Assembly: GCA_026391125.1 (NCBI GenBank) | Contig: JAPLEO010000145.1 | Coordinates: forward strand, 35,485-99,484 | Direction of reading: 5' to 3' | Source of the DNA: Bacteroidota bacterium | Lineage (GTDB): Bacteria; Bacteroidota; Bacteroidia; Chitinophagales; Chitinophagaceae | Length of the DNA: 64,000 nucleotides | Shown: piece by piece, positions 16,010 through 25,493 of the stretch | Layout of the letters: each line of letters begins with the position of its first letter | Position numbering within the stretch: position 1 is the first letter of the stretch | Translations under genes and position numbers: made by a program | The notes under the pieces: generated by a model | The model's input: only the letters and a program-made list of their open reading frames with translations | The model's database searches: none | Told to the model about the DNA's origin: nothing

Positions 16010-17269
16010 ATGTCTGAACTGTATATCCTCCTTTCTATCATTGGCACGTTGGTGATGATTGGTTTTTTTGCAGGCTATGAGATCGCTTTTGTAAGTGCGA
16101 ATCGCTTGAGTATTGAACTCAAAAAAAAACAGGGCAAAAAAAGTGGATTGATCCTCGCCAACTTCATGGAACATCCGGCAAAATTTATTGGATCTTGCCT
16201 GATTGGTTTGAACATTTTTCTAGTTATTTATGGTTTGCTATTTGATGAGCTAATTCAATCCATAGCATGGCGCCCCATCAATTTTAAAAATAATATCGTT
16301 CAACTTGTCGTTGATACCCTAATTTCTACGATTGTTGTTTTAATATTGGGCGAGTTCATACCCAAAGCCGTTTTCAAAGCAAAGGGAGAAAGATTGCTCA
16401 GTCTTTTTGCACCCATCGCTCAGTTTTTTTATACCTTATTTGAGCCAGTTGCTAATTTGTTTGTAAACATGTCTCAATGGATCTTGAAATATGTTTTCAA
16501 TCTTCATTTAAATAATCGTAACGATGCATTTAATAAGGTTGATCTGGAACATTTTTTTCAGCAAACGAAAGATCAGGACGAAGACAATGCCGAATTAAAT
16601 ACAGAATTATTTGAGAATGCATTGAGTTTGCCAATGGTGAAGATCCGCCAGTGTTTGGTTCCAAGAACTGAAATTGAAGGGGTTGATATCAATTGCACTA
16701 TCGAAGATTTAAGAACTCATTTCATCAGTACCCAATTGAGTAAATTGGTGGTGTATGATGAAAATATTGATAATATTTTGGGATATGTACATCAATTAGA
16801 CCTATTTCAAAAACCTAGTTCTGTTCGTTCCATCATGCACCCGATGATGGCTGTTCCTGAAAGTATGAGTGCTACCGACCTGATTAACAAATTCACTAAA
16901 GAACGTAGAAGCATTGCTTGGGTTGTAGATGAATTTGGTGGTACCTCTGGAATTGTTACGATGGAAGATGTTTTAGAAGAGATCTTCGGAGAGATCCATG
17001 ATGAGTATGACGTGGCTGAGTTTGAAGAAAAGCAGCTCACGGAAGACGAATTCATGTTTAGTGGACGCCTTGAGCTAGACTATCTCAACGAAAAATACAA
17101 AATGGATTTCGCAGTAACCGATTCTGAGACATTAAGTGGCTTCATCATCAATGAACACGAAACCATTCCTAAATTGAAAGAAACCATCATTATTGGTCAT
17201 TATAAATTCGATATTGTTGCAGTAAGCGATACACGCATTGAAATGGTGAAAATGAAGATTTTGAAATAA
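16010..17269 (+). CDS. CNNM/CBS-domain membrane protein, GldE-like
   Basis: A 419-residue hemolysin-C/CorC-type protein. The N-terminal CNNM (DUF21) domain has three to four membrane helices (from LLSIIGTLVMIGFFAGYEIA through STIVVLILGEFIPKAVFKA, including the E-F-I-P-K motif). Two CBS domains follow (about 195-330: VPRTEIEGVDI; IAWVVDEFGGTSGIVTMED), then a C-terminal CorC_HlyC domain (about 345-419). In Bacteroidota these proteins are annotated as hemolysin-like or GldE, the latter linked to gliding; ion transport (Mg/Co) is the general family role. It has its own promoter-like element after a terminator. Gliding involvement here cannot be judged. Confidence 0.85.
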   Translation: MSELYILLSIIGTLVMIGFFAGYEIAFVSANRLSIELKKKQGKKSGLILANFMEHPAKFIGSCLIGLNIFLVIYGLLFDELIQSIAWRPINFKNNIVQLVVDTLISTIVVLILGEFIPKAVFKAKGERLLSLFAPIAQFFYTLFEPVANLFVNMSQWILKYVFNLHLNNRNDAFNKVDLEHFFQQTKDQDEDNAELNTELFENALSLPMVKIRQCLVPRTEIEGVDINCTIEDLRTHFISTQLSKLVVYDENIDNILGYVHQLDLFQKPSSVRSIMHPMMAVPESMSATDLINKFTKERRSIAWVVDEFGGTSGIVTMEDVLEEIFGEIHDEYDVAEFEEKQLTEDEFMFSGRLELDYLNEKYKMDFAVTDSETLSGFIINEHETIPKLKETIIIGHYKFDIVAVSDTRIEMVKMKILK

Positions 17270-17338
17270 TAACCATTCAACCTTTTTTTAAAAAGCAATC
17301 GTTACAAACTTTTAACTTCATAACTTAAAATCAGATCG

Positions 17339-17794
17339 ATGTCATTTGTATTCGACAGCACTAAACCTATTGCTATTGGTAGCGACCATGCAGGAGTTGA
17401 CTATAAGGCAGAGCTCGTAAAATGGTTAACAGCACAAGGATTAACCGTAAAAGATTTGGGAACCTATACTGCCGACTCAGTGGATTATCCCGATTATGCT
17501 CATGCTGTTTCTACAGCAGTTGAAAATGGGGAAGCTTCTTTTGGTATTTTACTTTGTGGATCAGCCAATGGAGTTGCAATTACTGCTAATAAACACGCTG
17601 CTATTCGCGCGGGACTTTGCTGGCAAAACGATGTTGCCCTCTTAGTTCGCCAACACAATAATGCCAATATCATTTGTATCCCCGCTCGCTTTGTTTCATA
17701 CTTCGTTGCACAACAAATGGTTGAAACCTTTATGAGCACTGCTTTTGAAGGTGGTCGGCATGCAACAAGGGTTAATAAAATGACTTGCTCTTAA
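17339..17794 (+). CDS. rpiB: Ribose 5-phosphate isomerase B
   Basis: A 151-residue LacAB_rpiB family protein, usual length. It interconverts ribose 5-phosphate and ribulose 5-phosphate in the pentose phosphate pathway. Motifs: GSDHAG at 14-19, DYPDYA at 49-54, the catalytic Cys C73 in LLCGSANGVAITANKH, and RQHNNANIICIPAR near 104-117. The ATG follows 69 bases of AT-rich spacer. It is 18 bases before the M28 peptidase gene and likely cotranscribed. Confidence 0.95.
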   Translation: MSFVFDSTKPIAIGSDHAGVDYKAELVKWLTAQGLTVKDLGTYTADSVDYPDYAHAVSTAVENGEASFGILLCGSANGVAITANKHAAIRAGLCWQNDVALLVRQHNNANIICIPARFVSYFVAQQMVETFMSTAFEGGRHATRVNKMTCS

Positions 17795-17812
17795 AAAAAC
17801 TAAAACAGCTTT

Positions 17813-19360
17813 ATGAAAAAATTGTTACTGATCTGCCTGCCATTACTTGGCACGATGGCATTTGCACAAACACCTTCAGATGTTGCAAAATTTGGAAGCA
17901 TCATCAATCAACAAAACTTAAAACAAAAACTATCGATCATTGCATCGGCTGAAATGGAAGGAAGAGAAACTGCTTCTCCCGGACAAAAAAGAGCTGCGGC
18001 CTATATCGAATCTGAATTTAAAAGAATGGGCCTAAAGCCAGGTAATGGCGATAGCTACCAACAAGTATATCCAGTATTTCAAGACGCATTAGTGGGTTCA
18101 AAACTTTCTGTGAACGGTCGCAATTTTACTTGGGATCAAGATTTTAGTTTTAACCTACAAAGCATTTCAACAGGTTCTTGGAATTTTGAGAAAGCTGTTT
18201 TTGCAGGATATGGTATTGTTGACTCTGCAAAGCAGATCAACGACTATGCCAATCTTGATGTGAAAGGTAAATTGGTTTTTGTTTTGGAAGGTAGTGCTAC
18301 AGGAACATCAGCACCAACTCAAGGAGGCATGCGCGCCATGATGGCGAACCCTGCTTCTTCCAATATGAAAATGAGAGCTGCAATTGCAAAAGGCGCTGCA
18401 GGACTATTCATTATCTCTGCAGATTTTCCGAAAAAAGTTGCTTCCATGACCAAGGGCAATATGTATCTGAAAGCAAATACAAGCAATGGTTTTTTAATGG
18501 CAACTGTTTCAGCTGATGTGGCTACTGCACTAACTGGTCGCTCTGAAAAATTGAGTACCGAACAAATCAAATCATTAAAGCAGAAAGATTATATCTCTGA
18601 AATTAAAGTTGCTGCAGATAAAACAACAGTGAACTTAGAAAGCAGTAATGTGGTTGCAATTCTACCAGGTACTGATAAAAAAGATGAGTACTTAATGTTA
18701 ACTGGTCACTACGACCATTTAGGCAAAAGAGGTGATGTTATTTACTATGGTGCAGACGATGATGGTTCTGGCACAGTGGGTGTGATGCAAATGGCAGAAG
18801 CCTTTACTGCAGCGGCTAAGAAAGGAAAAGGACCACGCAGAAACATCGTATTCATGACGGTGAGTGGTGAAGAAAAAGGATTATGGGGATCTGACTATTA
18901 TTCAGAACATCCGATCTATCCAATGGAAAAAACAACAGCAGATCTGAATACAGATATGGTGGGTAGAATTGATACAGAACGTAAAACTGCAGATTCTGCA
19001 AATACAGTTTATGTAATCGGACATGATAAATTAAGTTCTGAATTACAGTCGATCAATGAAGCTGCAAACAAATTATCAAGCAACTTGGTTTTGGATTATA
19101 AATACGATGACCCAGCAGATAAGAACAATATCTATTACAGAAGCGATCACTACAACTTCGCTAAAAAAGGTGTTCCAATTTTATTCTTCTATGATGGTAT
19201 GTTACAAGCAGACTACCACAAACCAACAGACACCATCGAAAAAATTAATTTCGACCTCATGCAAAAGCGTGTGTTGATGATCTTCTACACAGCATGGGAC
19301 ATAGCTAACCGTGATAACATGTTGAAGCGTGATATGAAGTTGAATATGCCATCAAGGTAG
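17813..19360 (+). CDS. Secreted M28 family zinc metallopeptidase
   Basis: A 515-residue exported aminopeptidase. A signal peptide (cut after MAFAQ, residue 19) is followed by a protease-associated region (about 100-260) inserted in the M28 fold. Zinc and catalytic residues are recognisable: H299 (TGHYDHLG), D316 (GADDDGSGT), E353/E354 (SGEEKGLWGS), D381 (LNTDMVG) and H469 (ADYHKPTDT). These enzymes remove N-terminal residues from peptides in the periplasm or outside the cell. The stop codon TAG abuts a dispersed GTGAAGA repeat. Confidence 0.93.
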   Translation: MKKLLLICLPLLGTMAFAQTPSDVAKFGSIINQQNLKQKLSIIASAEMEGRETASPGQKRAAAYIESEFKRMGLKPGNGDSYQQVYPVFQDALVGSKLSVNGRNFTWDQDFSFNLQSISTGSWNFEKAVFAGYGIVDSAKQINDYANLDVKGKLVFVLEGSATGTSAPTQGGMRAMMANPASSNMKMRAAIAKGAAGLFIISADFPKKVASMTKGNMYLKANTSNGFLMATVSADVATALTGRSEKLSTEQIKSLKQKDYISEIKVAADKTTVNLESSNVVAILPGTDKKDEYLMLTGHYDHLGKRGDVIYYGADDDGSGTVGVMQMAEAFTAAAKKGKGPRRNIVFMTVSGEEKGLWGSDYYSEHPIYPMEKTTADLNTDMVGRIDTERKTADSANTVYVIGHDKLSSELQSINEAANKLSSNLVLDYKYDDPADKNNIYYRSDHYNFAKKGVPILFFYDGMLQADYHKPTDTIEKINFDLMQKRVLMIFYTAWDIANRDNMLKRDMKLNMPSR

Positions 19361-19537
19361 TGAAGAGATAAAAGATAAAAGTGAAGAGAGGTTAGTAAGA
19401 TTTTAAGTGAAAAGTTTCTATGAAAAAAGCCCGGTAGTTATACTGGGCTTTTTGTTTTCTTTCAACTCTTCACTCTTCACTTTTATCTCTTCACTTCCTT
19501 CCTCCTCTCTTCACTTTTATCTCTTATCTTTTATCTA
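19360..19537. repeat. Heptad-repeat element, inverted arms around a terminator
   Basis: Left arm (19360-19400) reads in sevens: GTGAAGA, GATAAAA, GATAAAA, GTGAAGA, GAGGTTA, GTAAG. The right arm (19463-19537) is the same family in the reverse orientation (CTTTTATCTCTTCAC, twice). It fills the gap between two convergent genes and begins on the last base of the upstream stop codon. Related copies lie at 30786, 47260, 50996, 54675 and 63745. Confidence 0.85.
19424..19455. terminator. Terminator inside the heptad-repeat element
   Basis: AAAAAGCCCGGTA pairs with TACTGGGCTTTTT around a GTTA loop; A- and T-runs on both sides allow it to serve both convergent genes. Confidence 0.85.
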
Positions 19538-19542
19538 ATATC

Positions 19543-20517
19543 TTACCAGCCAAGCAAGTAAGCGAAGATTAAAGGCACTACAATAGTGGCATCGCTTTCT
19601 ACAATGTATTTTGGTGTATGTATATCTAGTTTACCCCATGTGATCTTTTCGTTGGGAACCGCACCAGAGTATGATCCGTACGATGTTGTAGAATCACTCA
19701 CCTGACAGAAATAGCTCCAGAAAGGAACATCATGCCATTCAAGATCTTGGTACATCATTGGAACCACACAAATTGGAAAATCGCCTGCGATACCGCCACC
19801 TACTTGGAAGAAACCAACTCCTTTACCACCACTATTAGCACGGTACCATTCGGTTAACCATACCATGTATTCAATACCACTTTTCACAGTGCTTGCTTTC
19901 AATTCATTTTTGATCACATAGCTCGCGAAAATATTTCCGGTAGTACTATCTTCCCAACCTGGAACTACGATCGGCAAGTTTTTCTCAGCTGCTGCGATGA
20001 TCCAACTATTTTTTGGATCGATCTCATAGTATTGCTCTAGTTCACCAGACAAAACTGTTTTATAAAGAAACTCATGTGGGAAATAACGTTCGCCAGCAGC
20101 TTCTGCATCTTTCCACTGTTTTACTAAGTGCTTCTGCAACCTGCGGAAAGCTTCTTCTTCTGGGATACAGGTGTCTGTTACACGATTATAATGGTTCTCT
20201 AAAAGATCCCACTCGTCTTGTGGTGTTAAGTCGCGATAGTTCGGCACACGCTTATAATGACTATGAGCCACTAAGTTCATGACATCTTCTTCCAAGTTGG
20301 CACCAGTACAACTAATGATCGCAATTTTATCTTGGCGGATCATTTCAGCTAAACTAATACCTAACTCAGCAGTACTCATGGCACCTGCTAAACTCACTAA
20401 CATTTTTCCTCCATCCAATAAATGGGTTTCATATCCTTTAGCAGCATCTACCAATGCCGCAGCATTAAAATGGCGATAATGGTGCTGAATAAACTGCGAA
20501 ACGGGTCCTTTACTCAT
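19543..20517 (-). CDS. Deoxyhypusine synthase family protein
   Basis: A 324-residue protein of the deoxyhypusine synthase fold. In eukaryotes and archaea this NAD-dependent enzyme moves the aminobutyl group of spermidine to a lysine of eIF5A. The active-site lysine is conserved (K296 in WGKLDIHTP), as are GSYSGAVPNE and the NAD-binding VGGGIAGDF. Bacteria lack eIF5A, so a related polyamine reaction, such as homospermidine synthesis, is likelier (established for some bacterial relatives; inferred here). The frame opens at 20544, but ATG 20517 follows an AGAGG ribosome-binding site. Convergent with the M28 gene. Confidence 0.9.
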   Translation of the reverse strand: MSKGPVSQFIQHHYRHFNAAALVDAAKGYETHLLDGGKMLVSLAGAMSTAELGISLAEMIRQDKIAIISCTGANLEEDVMNLVAHSHYKRVPNYRDLTPQDEWDLLENHYNRVTDTCIPEEEAFRRLQKHLVKQWKDAEAAGERYFPHEFLYKTVLSGELEQYYEIDPKNSWIIAAAEKNLPIVVPGWEDSTTGNIFASYVIKNELKASTVKSGIEYMVWLTEWYRANSGGKGVGFFQVGGGIAGDFPICVVPMMYQDLEWHDVPFWSYFCQVSDSTTSYGSYSGAVPNEKITWGKLDIHTPKYIVESDATIVVPLIFAYLLGW

Positions 20518-20628
20518 ATCCTCTTTTTTAAATGATGAAATCAATCGAGCGCAAAAGTAATTTTTTTGTCCGGTTTTCCGGAATCTTCCATTTTAATGAA
20601 TATTAATTTTCTAATTCAATTCCTCGCC

Positions 20629-20636
20629 TATTTTTG
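20629..20636 (+). promoter_or_regulatory. -7 box of the glycan cluster
   Basis: TATTTTTG matches TAnnTTTG, 22 bases before the ATG at 20658. It argues against the TTG at 20640 as a start, since that lies before the expected transcription start. Confidence 0.55.
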
Positions 20637-20657
20637 TAGTTGGCAAAAGCCAAAACA

Positions 20658-21830
20658 ATGCAATTTTTATTAAAAGATATTAAACTAGGGAAATATACCA
20701 TCCCACTGCCCGCCTTCCTGTGGTTTGCATTGGCGGTGATTGCTGCATCCCTTGAAATGAGCCGTGGACTAGACGATATCAATAATTTTTTAATATATAA
20801 GAACGTCTTTTGGCATAGCATCAATCAGCAAAATCTGTACTTACCTTATCCTGAGGACCATGCAGATATGAACCATTATGGTCCTTTTTTTGGTTTGATC
20901 ATCGCTCCATTTGCCTTATTGCCCACACTTATTGGCTGTTTTCTATGGTGCTTGGTAAATGCTTGGGTACTATTTTATGCCATCGGACACTTGCCTGTGA
21001 GTGAACGTAATAAGAATGTGATCTTATTAATTGGCATGATCGAAATGATGACTGCCACACATAGTGTACAGTTCAATACTATGTTAACTGGTTGGATTTT
21101 GCTCAGTTTTGTTTTTACCGAAAAGAAGCAAGTCGTACTTGCTACTTTATTTATTGTGGCAGGCCTATACGTAAAGATTTATGGGATTGTGGGTGTTGCT
21201 TTCTTCTTTTTCTCAGATAATAAGTTACGATTCTTCTTAAGTTTTATAGGATGGTGTATCGTTTTCTTCTGTTTACCCATGATCATTTCTTCACCAGCAT
21301 TTGTGATCCAATCCTATCAAGATTGGGCGCATTCATTAGTAGAAAAAAATGCTACGAATATTGTGATTGAAACAGTAGGGATGCAAGACATTTCTTTAAT
21401 GGGAATGGTACGACGCATTTTTCAAATCGGCAATTTGCGAAACTATTGGTTTACAATACCAGCTGCAATTCTATATGTATTACCATTCCTTCGAACCAAA
21501 CAATACCAGTGGGTTAATTTTAGACTCTCTTACCTAGCATTGGCATTGATTGGTGTGGTTATTTTTAGTTCATCTGCTGAGTCGCCCACTTATGTAATTG
21601 CAGTGACAGGCTTAGCAATTTGGTATGTGATACAGAAACACCCAAGAACATTTTTTCCCATCGCACTCCTGATCCTAACTTTTATACTAACCATCTTATC
21701 CCCTACTGATATAGTACCGCGATTCATTCGAGTAGAAATCGTTCGATACTCTCTGAAAGCGTTACCTTGCTGTATCGTTTGGCTTGTAATAATTTACCAA
21801 TTGTTAAAGAAGGATTTTAGCATCAGTTAA
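20658..21830 (+). CDS. GT87-like polytopic membrane glycosyltransferase
   Basis: A 390-residue protein with about ten hydrophobic segments (e.g. IPLPAFLWFALAVIAASLE, FLSFIGWCIVFFCLPMIIS). An acidic-aromatic loop after the first helix (MSRGLDDINNFLIYKN, near residue 35) and YGPFFGLIIAPFALLP match the GT-C (GT87/DUF2029) fold, which uses polyprenyl-phosphate sugars as donors at the periplasmic face. The ATG is chosen over TTG 20640. It heads a cluster of nucleotide-sugar and glycosyltransferase genes on the same strand (85-base gap to the next gene), and may be the final transferase. Confidence 0.75.
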   Translation: MQFLLKDIKLGKYTIPLPAFLWFALAVIAASLEMSRGLDDINNFLIYKNVFWHSINQQNLYLPYPEDHADMNHYGPFFGLIIAPFALLPTLIGCFLWCLVNAWVLFYAIGHLPVSERNKNVILLIGMIEMMTATHSVQFNTMLTGWILLSFVFTEKKQVVLATLFIVAGLYVKIYGIVGVAFFFFSDNKLRFFLSFIGWCIVFFCLPMIISSPAFVIQSYQDWAHSLVEKNATNIVIETVGMQDISLMGMVRRIFQIGNLRNYWFTIPAAILYVLPFLRTKQYQWVNFRLSYLALALIGVVIFSSSAESPTYVIAVTGLAIWYVIQKHPRTFFPIALLILTFILTILSPTDIVPRFIRVEIVRYSLKALPCCIVWLVIIYQLLKKDFSIS

Positions 21831-21915
21831 CATATGAAATGAGCTATCATAAATTTCAAACCCAACTCAATTCATATTTGCGAATTACATGTAACAAAAA
21901 TCTATTAACAGACAC

Positions 21916-22917
21916 ATGAAAAGAAAAATATTAGTCACAGGAGCTGACGGCTTTATCGGATCTCATCTTACTGAGATGTTGGTAAAACAGGGTTACGACG
22001 TTCGTGCATTTGCATTGTATAATTCTTTTAATACTTGGGGATGGCTAGATTATTGCGATCCCGCAGTAAAGGGAAAATTTGAAGTTTTCATGGGTGATGT
22101 CAGAGATCCTTATGGCGTAAAAACCGCCATGAAAGATTGTGATACGGTTTTGCATTTAGCGGCACTAATAGCTATCCCTTATTCTTATCACTCTCCAGAT
22201 ACTTATGTAGATACCAATATTAAAGGCACATTGAATATTGTGCAAGCGGCTAAAGAATTGGGTGTTCGAAAAGTAGTTCATACTTCCACCAGTGAAGTTT
22301 ATGGTACCGCTCGCTTTGTGCCAATTACAGAAGATCATCCATTACAAGGTCAATCACCTTATTCAGCTAGTAAGATCGGTGCTGATCAGATTGCTTTATC
22401 TTTCTATACCTCATTTAATACACCAGTTGCAGTATTAAGACCATTCAATACTTATGGTCCACGTCAATCTGCAAGAGCTGTTATACCAACCATCATTTCA
22501 CAAATCGCTACCGGAAAAGAAACCATCAAATTAGGCGCATTAACTCCTACTAGAGATTTTTCTTTTGTAGAAGATACTGCCAATGGTTTCATCAAAGCCA
22601 TGGAATGTGATACCATCAATGGAACTGTAACTAATGTAGGTAGTGGTTTTGAAATATCAGTTTTACACACTGCTGAATTGATCGCTGAATTAATGGGTAA
22701 GAAAATAAATTTCGAATTGGATAGTGATCGTTTAAGACCAGAGAAAAGTGAAGTGGAAAGATTGTTCGCTAGCTATGATAAAGCAAAAAAATTAATGAAC
22801 TGGGAGCCTGCATATGGCGGATTAGAAGGATTCAAAAAAGGTCTACAGAAAACCATTGATTGGTTTACGATACCTGAGAACTTGGCCCGCTATAAAACAG
22901 ACACTTATAATATTTAA
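21916..22917 (+). CDS. NAD-dependent sugar-nucleotide 4,6-dehydratase, LegB-like
   Basis: A 333-residue extended SDR. The NAD-binding GADGFIGSH is at 9-17, the active-site region is HTSTSEVYG (122-130) and YSASK supplies Y149 and K153. The YNSFNTWGWLD block (35-45) is typical of LegB-type (UDP-N-acetylglucosamine 4,6-dehydratase for legionaminic acid) and related LPS-associated dehydratases. It would form a 4-keto-6-deoxy sugar nucleotide. Where many dehydratases have Asp in T-S-T-D-E, this has Ser126, as in the LegB group. No aminotransferase for legionaminate lies next to it, so the final sugar is open. Confidence 0.88.
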   Translation: MKRKILVTGADGFIGSHLTEMLVKQGYDVRAFALYNSFNTWGWLDYCDPAVKGKFEVFMGDVRDPYGVKTAMKDCDTVLHLAALIAIPYSYHSPDTYVDTNIKGTLNIVQAAKELGVRKVVHTSTSEVYGTARFVPITEDHPLQGQSPYSASKIGADQIALSFYTSFNTPVAVLRPFNTYGPRQSARAVIPTIISQIATGKETIKLGALTPTRDFSFVEDTANGFIKAMECDTINGTVTNVGSGFEISVLHTAELIAELMGKKINFELDSDRLRPEKSEVERLFASYDKAKKLMNWEPAYGGLEGFKKGLQKTIDWFTIPENLARYKTDTYNI

Positions 22918-22923
22918 TGCATC

Positions 22924-23634
22924 ATGAATAAACATGCCGTGATATTAGCTGGTGGTAAAGGAAGTAGACTTCGTCCTTATACCGTGGTATTACCTAAACC
23001 GTTAATGCCAATTGGCGAATATCCCATTTTAGAAGTGATCATCAGACAGTTGGTGACACAAGGTTTTACCCATATCACATTGGCGGTAAATCATCAAGCT
23101 GAATTGATTGCTGCTTTTTTTGGAGATGGTAGCAAATGGGGTATTTCTATCAATTATTCTTTGGAAGATCAACCCTTGGGCACCATGGGACCACTCAAAT
23201 TGATCAAAGATCTTCCTGATAATTTCTTGGTGATGAATGGCGACATTTTAACCGATCTAGCTTACAAAGAATTCTTTGAGACACATGTAAATAATGATGT
23301 GCTGTTTACTATTTCTTCTCATTTGAGAGAAGAAAAAATCGACTATGGTGTTTTGCAAACTGAGAATCATATATTGACAGGCTTTAAAGAAAAGCCAACC
23401 AAGAGCTATGAAGTGAGCATGGGAATTTATATGCTCAATAAAAAAGTACTGGATTATATTCCTGAAAATAGTCCTTATGGTTTTGATCAGCTAATGCTTG
23501 ATCTCATCGAGAAAAAGAAATCAGTTTTTGTAAATACCTATACCGGTCTTTGGTTAGATATTGGGAGACCAGATGATTATATGGAAGCCATTGAATGCTT
23601 TGATCAGTTGAAAGATAAAATTCTTTATGTCTAA
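22924..23634 (+). CDS. Sugar-1-phosphate nucleotidyltransferase
   Basis: A 236-residue NTP_transferase protein that activates a sugar 1-phosphate with a nucleoside triphosphate. Signature AVILAGGKGSRLRPYTVVLP (5-24) gives the nucleotide loop; KPLMPIG follows; the metal-binding D is in MNGDILTDLAY (about residue 106). The length is that of a bare catalytic domain with no acyltransferase tail. It starts 7 bases after the dehydratase and overlaps the next gene by 8 bases. Base specificity (GTP, CTP or dTTP) cannot be read with certainty. Confidence 0.9.
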   Translation: MNKHAVILAGGKGSRLRPYTVVLPKPLMPIGEYPILEVIIRQLVTQGFTHITLAVNHQAELIAAFFGDGSKWGISINYSLEDQPLGTMGPLKLIKDLPDNFLVMNGDILTDLAYKEFFETHVNNDVLFTISSHLREEKIDYGVLQTENHILTGFKEKPTKSYEVSMGIYMLNKKVLDYIPENSPYGFDQLMLDLIEKKKSVFVNTYTGLWLDIGRPDDYMEAIECFDQLKDKILYV

Positions 23635-24484
23635 AATTCTTGTAACAGGCGCCAATGGGTTTGTAGGGAGCTTTCTTTGCAAAGCCCTCAAAGAGTTGAA
23701 TCACGAAGTGATTGAACTGAAAAGTAGCGATGGCAATATCATTCTAGACGAAACATGGAATAAAATTCCTGCAACAGATATTGTAATTCACCTTGCAGCA
23801 AAAACATTTGTGCCTGATAGTTGGAAAAATCCAGAGTTGTTCCTTCAAACAAATACTCTTGGAACCGTATTGGCATTAGAATATTGTAGAAAACATGGAG
23901 CCAGAATGGTATTCATTAGTTCGTACTTATATGGAAATCCTGCAAGTCTTCCCATTAATGAACTTGCTCCTCTATCTATTCCGAATCCATATGCTCTCTC
24001 TAAAAAAGCTGCTGAAGATTATTGTCGATTTTATGCTGACTCATATAAGATAAACATGGTTATTATTCGCCCGTTTAATTTGTATGGATTTGGACAATCA
24101 AACAATTTCTTAATACCAGAAATTATACTTCAGGTATTAAACAGCAAAGAAGTTCGTGTAAAAGATTTAGAACCAAAGAGAGATTATATCTATATCACTG
24201 ATTTTATAGATGCCATCATTAGATGCATAGATTCTCATAGATTCGAGATCTTTAATATTGGCTCAGGGGAAAGCTTCTCAGTAGGCGAACTCATACAAAT
24301 GATTCAAAATATCTGCGGAACGCAACTTCCTGTAATCAGTAGTGCTGAAAAAAGGCCTGCAGAAATCATGGATACCATCGCCGATATCTCAAAAGCCAAA
24401 GAATTGTTAGATTGGTCACCCTCTACAAGTATGTACAATGGACTAAGCTCCATCATCCAGCAATACAGGCAGGCTAAGTCATAG
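23627..24484 (+). CDS. NAD(P)-dependent sugar epimerase/reductase (SDR)
   Basis: A 285-residue extended SDR. GANGFVGSF (8-16) binds the cofactor; IHLAAKT lies near residue 62, SSYLYG near 103 and YALSKK (Y at about 122) supplies the catalytic Y-x-x-x-K. The C-terminal sugar-binding half has RDYIYITDF. It probably reduces or epimerises the keto-sugar nucleotide made by the upstream dehydratase. The gene overlaps the nucleotidyltransferase by 8 bases; coupled translation is likely. Confidence 0.88.
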   Translation: MSKILVTGANGFVGSFLCKALKELNHEVIELKSSDGNIILDETWNKIPATDIVIHLAAKTFVPDSWKNPELFLQTNTLGTVLALEYCRKHGARMVFISSYLYGNPASLPINELAPLSIPNPYALSKKAAEDYCRFYADSYKINMVIIRPFNLYGFGQSNNFLIPEIILQVLNSKEVRVKDLEPKRDYIYITDFIDAIIRCIDSHRFEIFNIGSGESFSVGELIQMIQNICGTQLPVISSAEKRPAEIMDTIADISKAKELLDWSPSTSMYNGLSSIIQQYRQAKS

Positions 24485-24551
24485 TTTAGTAACTTCATAG
24501 CATTGGCGGGTTAGCAAATAAGTTTTAGCTTTACAAATAACCGTTTTGAGC

Positions 24552-25493
24552 ATGCTGTTATCTGAAGTACGAAAAACAATTTCCATCGTTATCCCAGTTT
24601 GTAATGAACGTGGGAATCTCCCTTTATTAATGGAGGAGATCAAATCGGTTTTCAGTGAACTGCCTTACGACTACTCCCTCATTTTTGTTGAAGATAGTAG
24701 CTCCGATGGTACGCTCGAATACATCAAAGACTGTGCAGAAAAAGCAAACAATATTTTCTATGTTGCTCTAACTAAAAGCTTTGGTCACCAGAATGCATTA
24801 AAAGCGGGTTTGGACAGATCAACAGCAGATGCAGCAATCATGATGGATGGCGATCTACAACATCCTCCTGCGCTAATTCCAAGTTTGATCAAAGAATGGG
24901 AAAACGGAAACGATATTGTGTACACGATCCGAAATGATCATAAAGAGATCAGTAAGTTGAAAAAATTGACTTCCAATCTTTTTTATGAGGTCATCAATAA
25001 TCTCTCTGAAATTGAATTGGAACCTGGTACCGCAGATTTTAGATTGATGAGCAAAAAAGTGGTAGAAGTTTTTTCTCAATTTACCGAAGCCGACATTTTC
25101 ATGCGTGGTATGATCAAGTGGATGGGATTTCAACAAATTGGAATTGAATACACTGCTGCAAATAGAGGTTCAGGAATCAGTAAGTATACGGTAAAGAAAA
25201 TGATGCGTTTGGCTTTACAAGGCATTACGTCTTTTAGTACAAAACCTTTGTATATCGCCGCTTATCTTGGTTTGTTCTTTTCTGTACTCTCCATTTTATA
25301 CATTCCATATATCCTTATAAGTTTAGTAACTGGTCACTATGTTTCTGGTTGGGCATCGATGATCGCAACCATTGCATTCTTCGGAGGTTTACAATTAATG
25401 ATCCTTGGAATCATCGGAATCTATCTTGGCAAATTATTCATGCAAAGCAAACATAGGCCACACTATATCGTTAAAGAATCTAATTTACTATGA
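24552..25493 (+). CDS. Membrane GT2, ArnC/GtrB/DPMS-like
   Basis: A 313-residue polyprenyl-phosphate sugar transferase. The GT-A domain (TISIVIPVCNERGNLPLLME) contains the metal-binding DGDLQHPP (about 100-107). Two C-terminal membrane helices (about 235-290) end in GIIGIYLGKLF, as in ArnC, GtrB and dolichyl-phosphate mannose synthases. It would load a sugar from a nucleotide donor onto undecaprenyl phosphate at the inner membrane. A TTG at 24546 precedes the ATG by two codons; ATG is preferred. It overlaps the deacetylase gene by 4 bases. Confidence 0.9.
   Translation: MLLSEVRKTISIVIPVCNERGNLPLLMEEIKSVFSELPYDYSLIFVEDSSSDGTLEYIKDCAEKANNIFYVALTKSFGHQNALKAGLDRSTADAAIMMDGDLQHPPALIPSLIKEWENGNDIVYTIRNDHKEISKLKKLTSNLFYEVINNLSEIELEPGTADFRLMSKKVVEVFSQFTEADIFMRGMIKWMGFQQIGIEYTAANRGSGISKYTVKKMMRLALQGITSFSTKPLYIAAYLGLFFSVLSILYIPYILISLVTGHYVSGWASMIATIAFFGGLQLMILGIIGIYLGKLFMQSKHRPHYIVKESNLL

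Noticed and set aside
19360..19537. CRISPR-like array
   Set aside because: The repeats are short 7-base units with no unique spacers of constant length and no cas genes.
20640..20657. TTG start of the GT87-like protein
   Set aside because: It falls just after the -7 box and before the expected transcription start; the ATG at 20658 suits the promoter.
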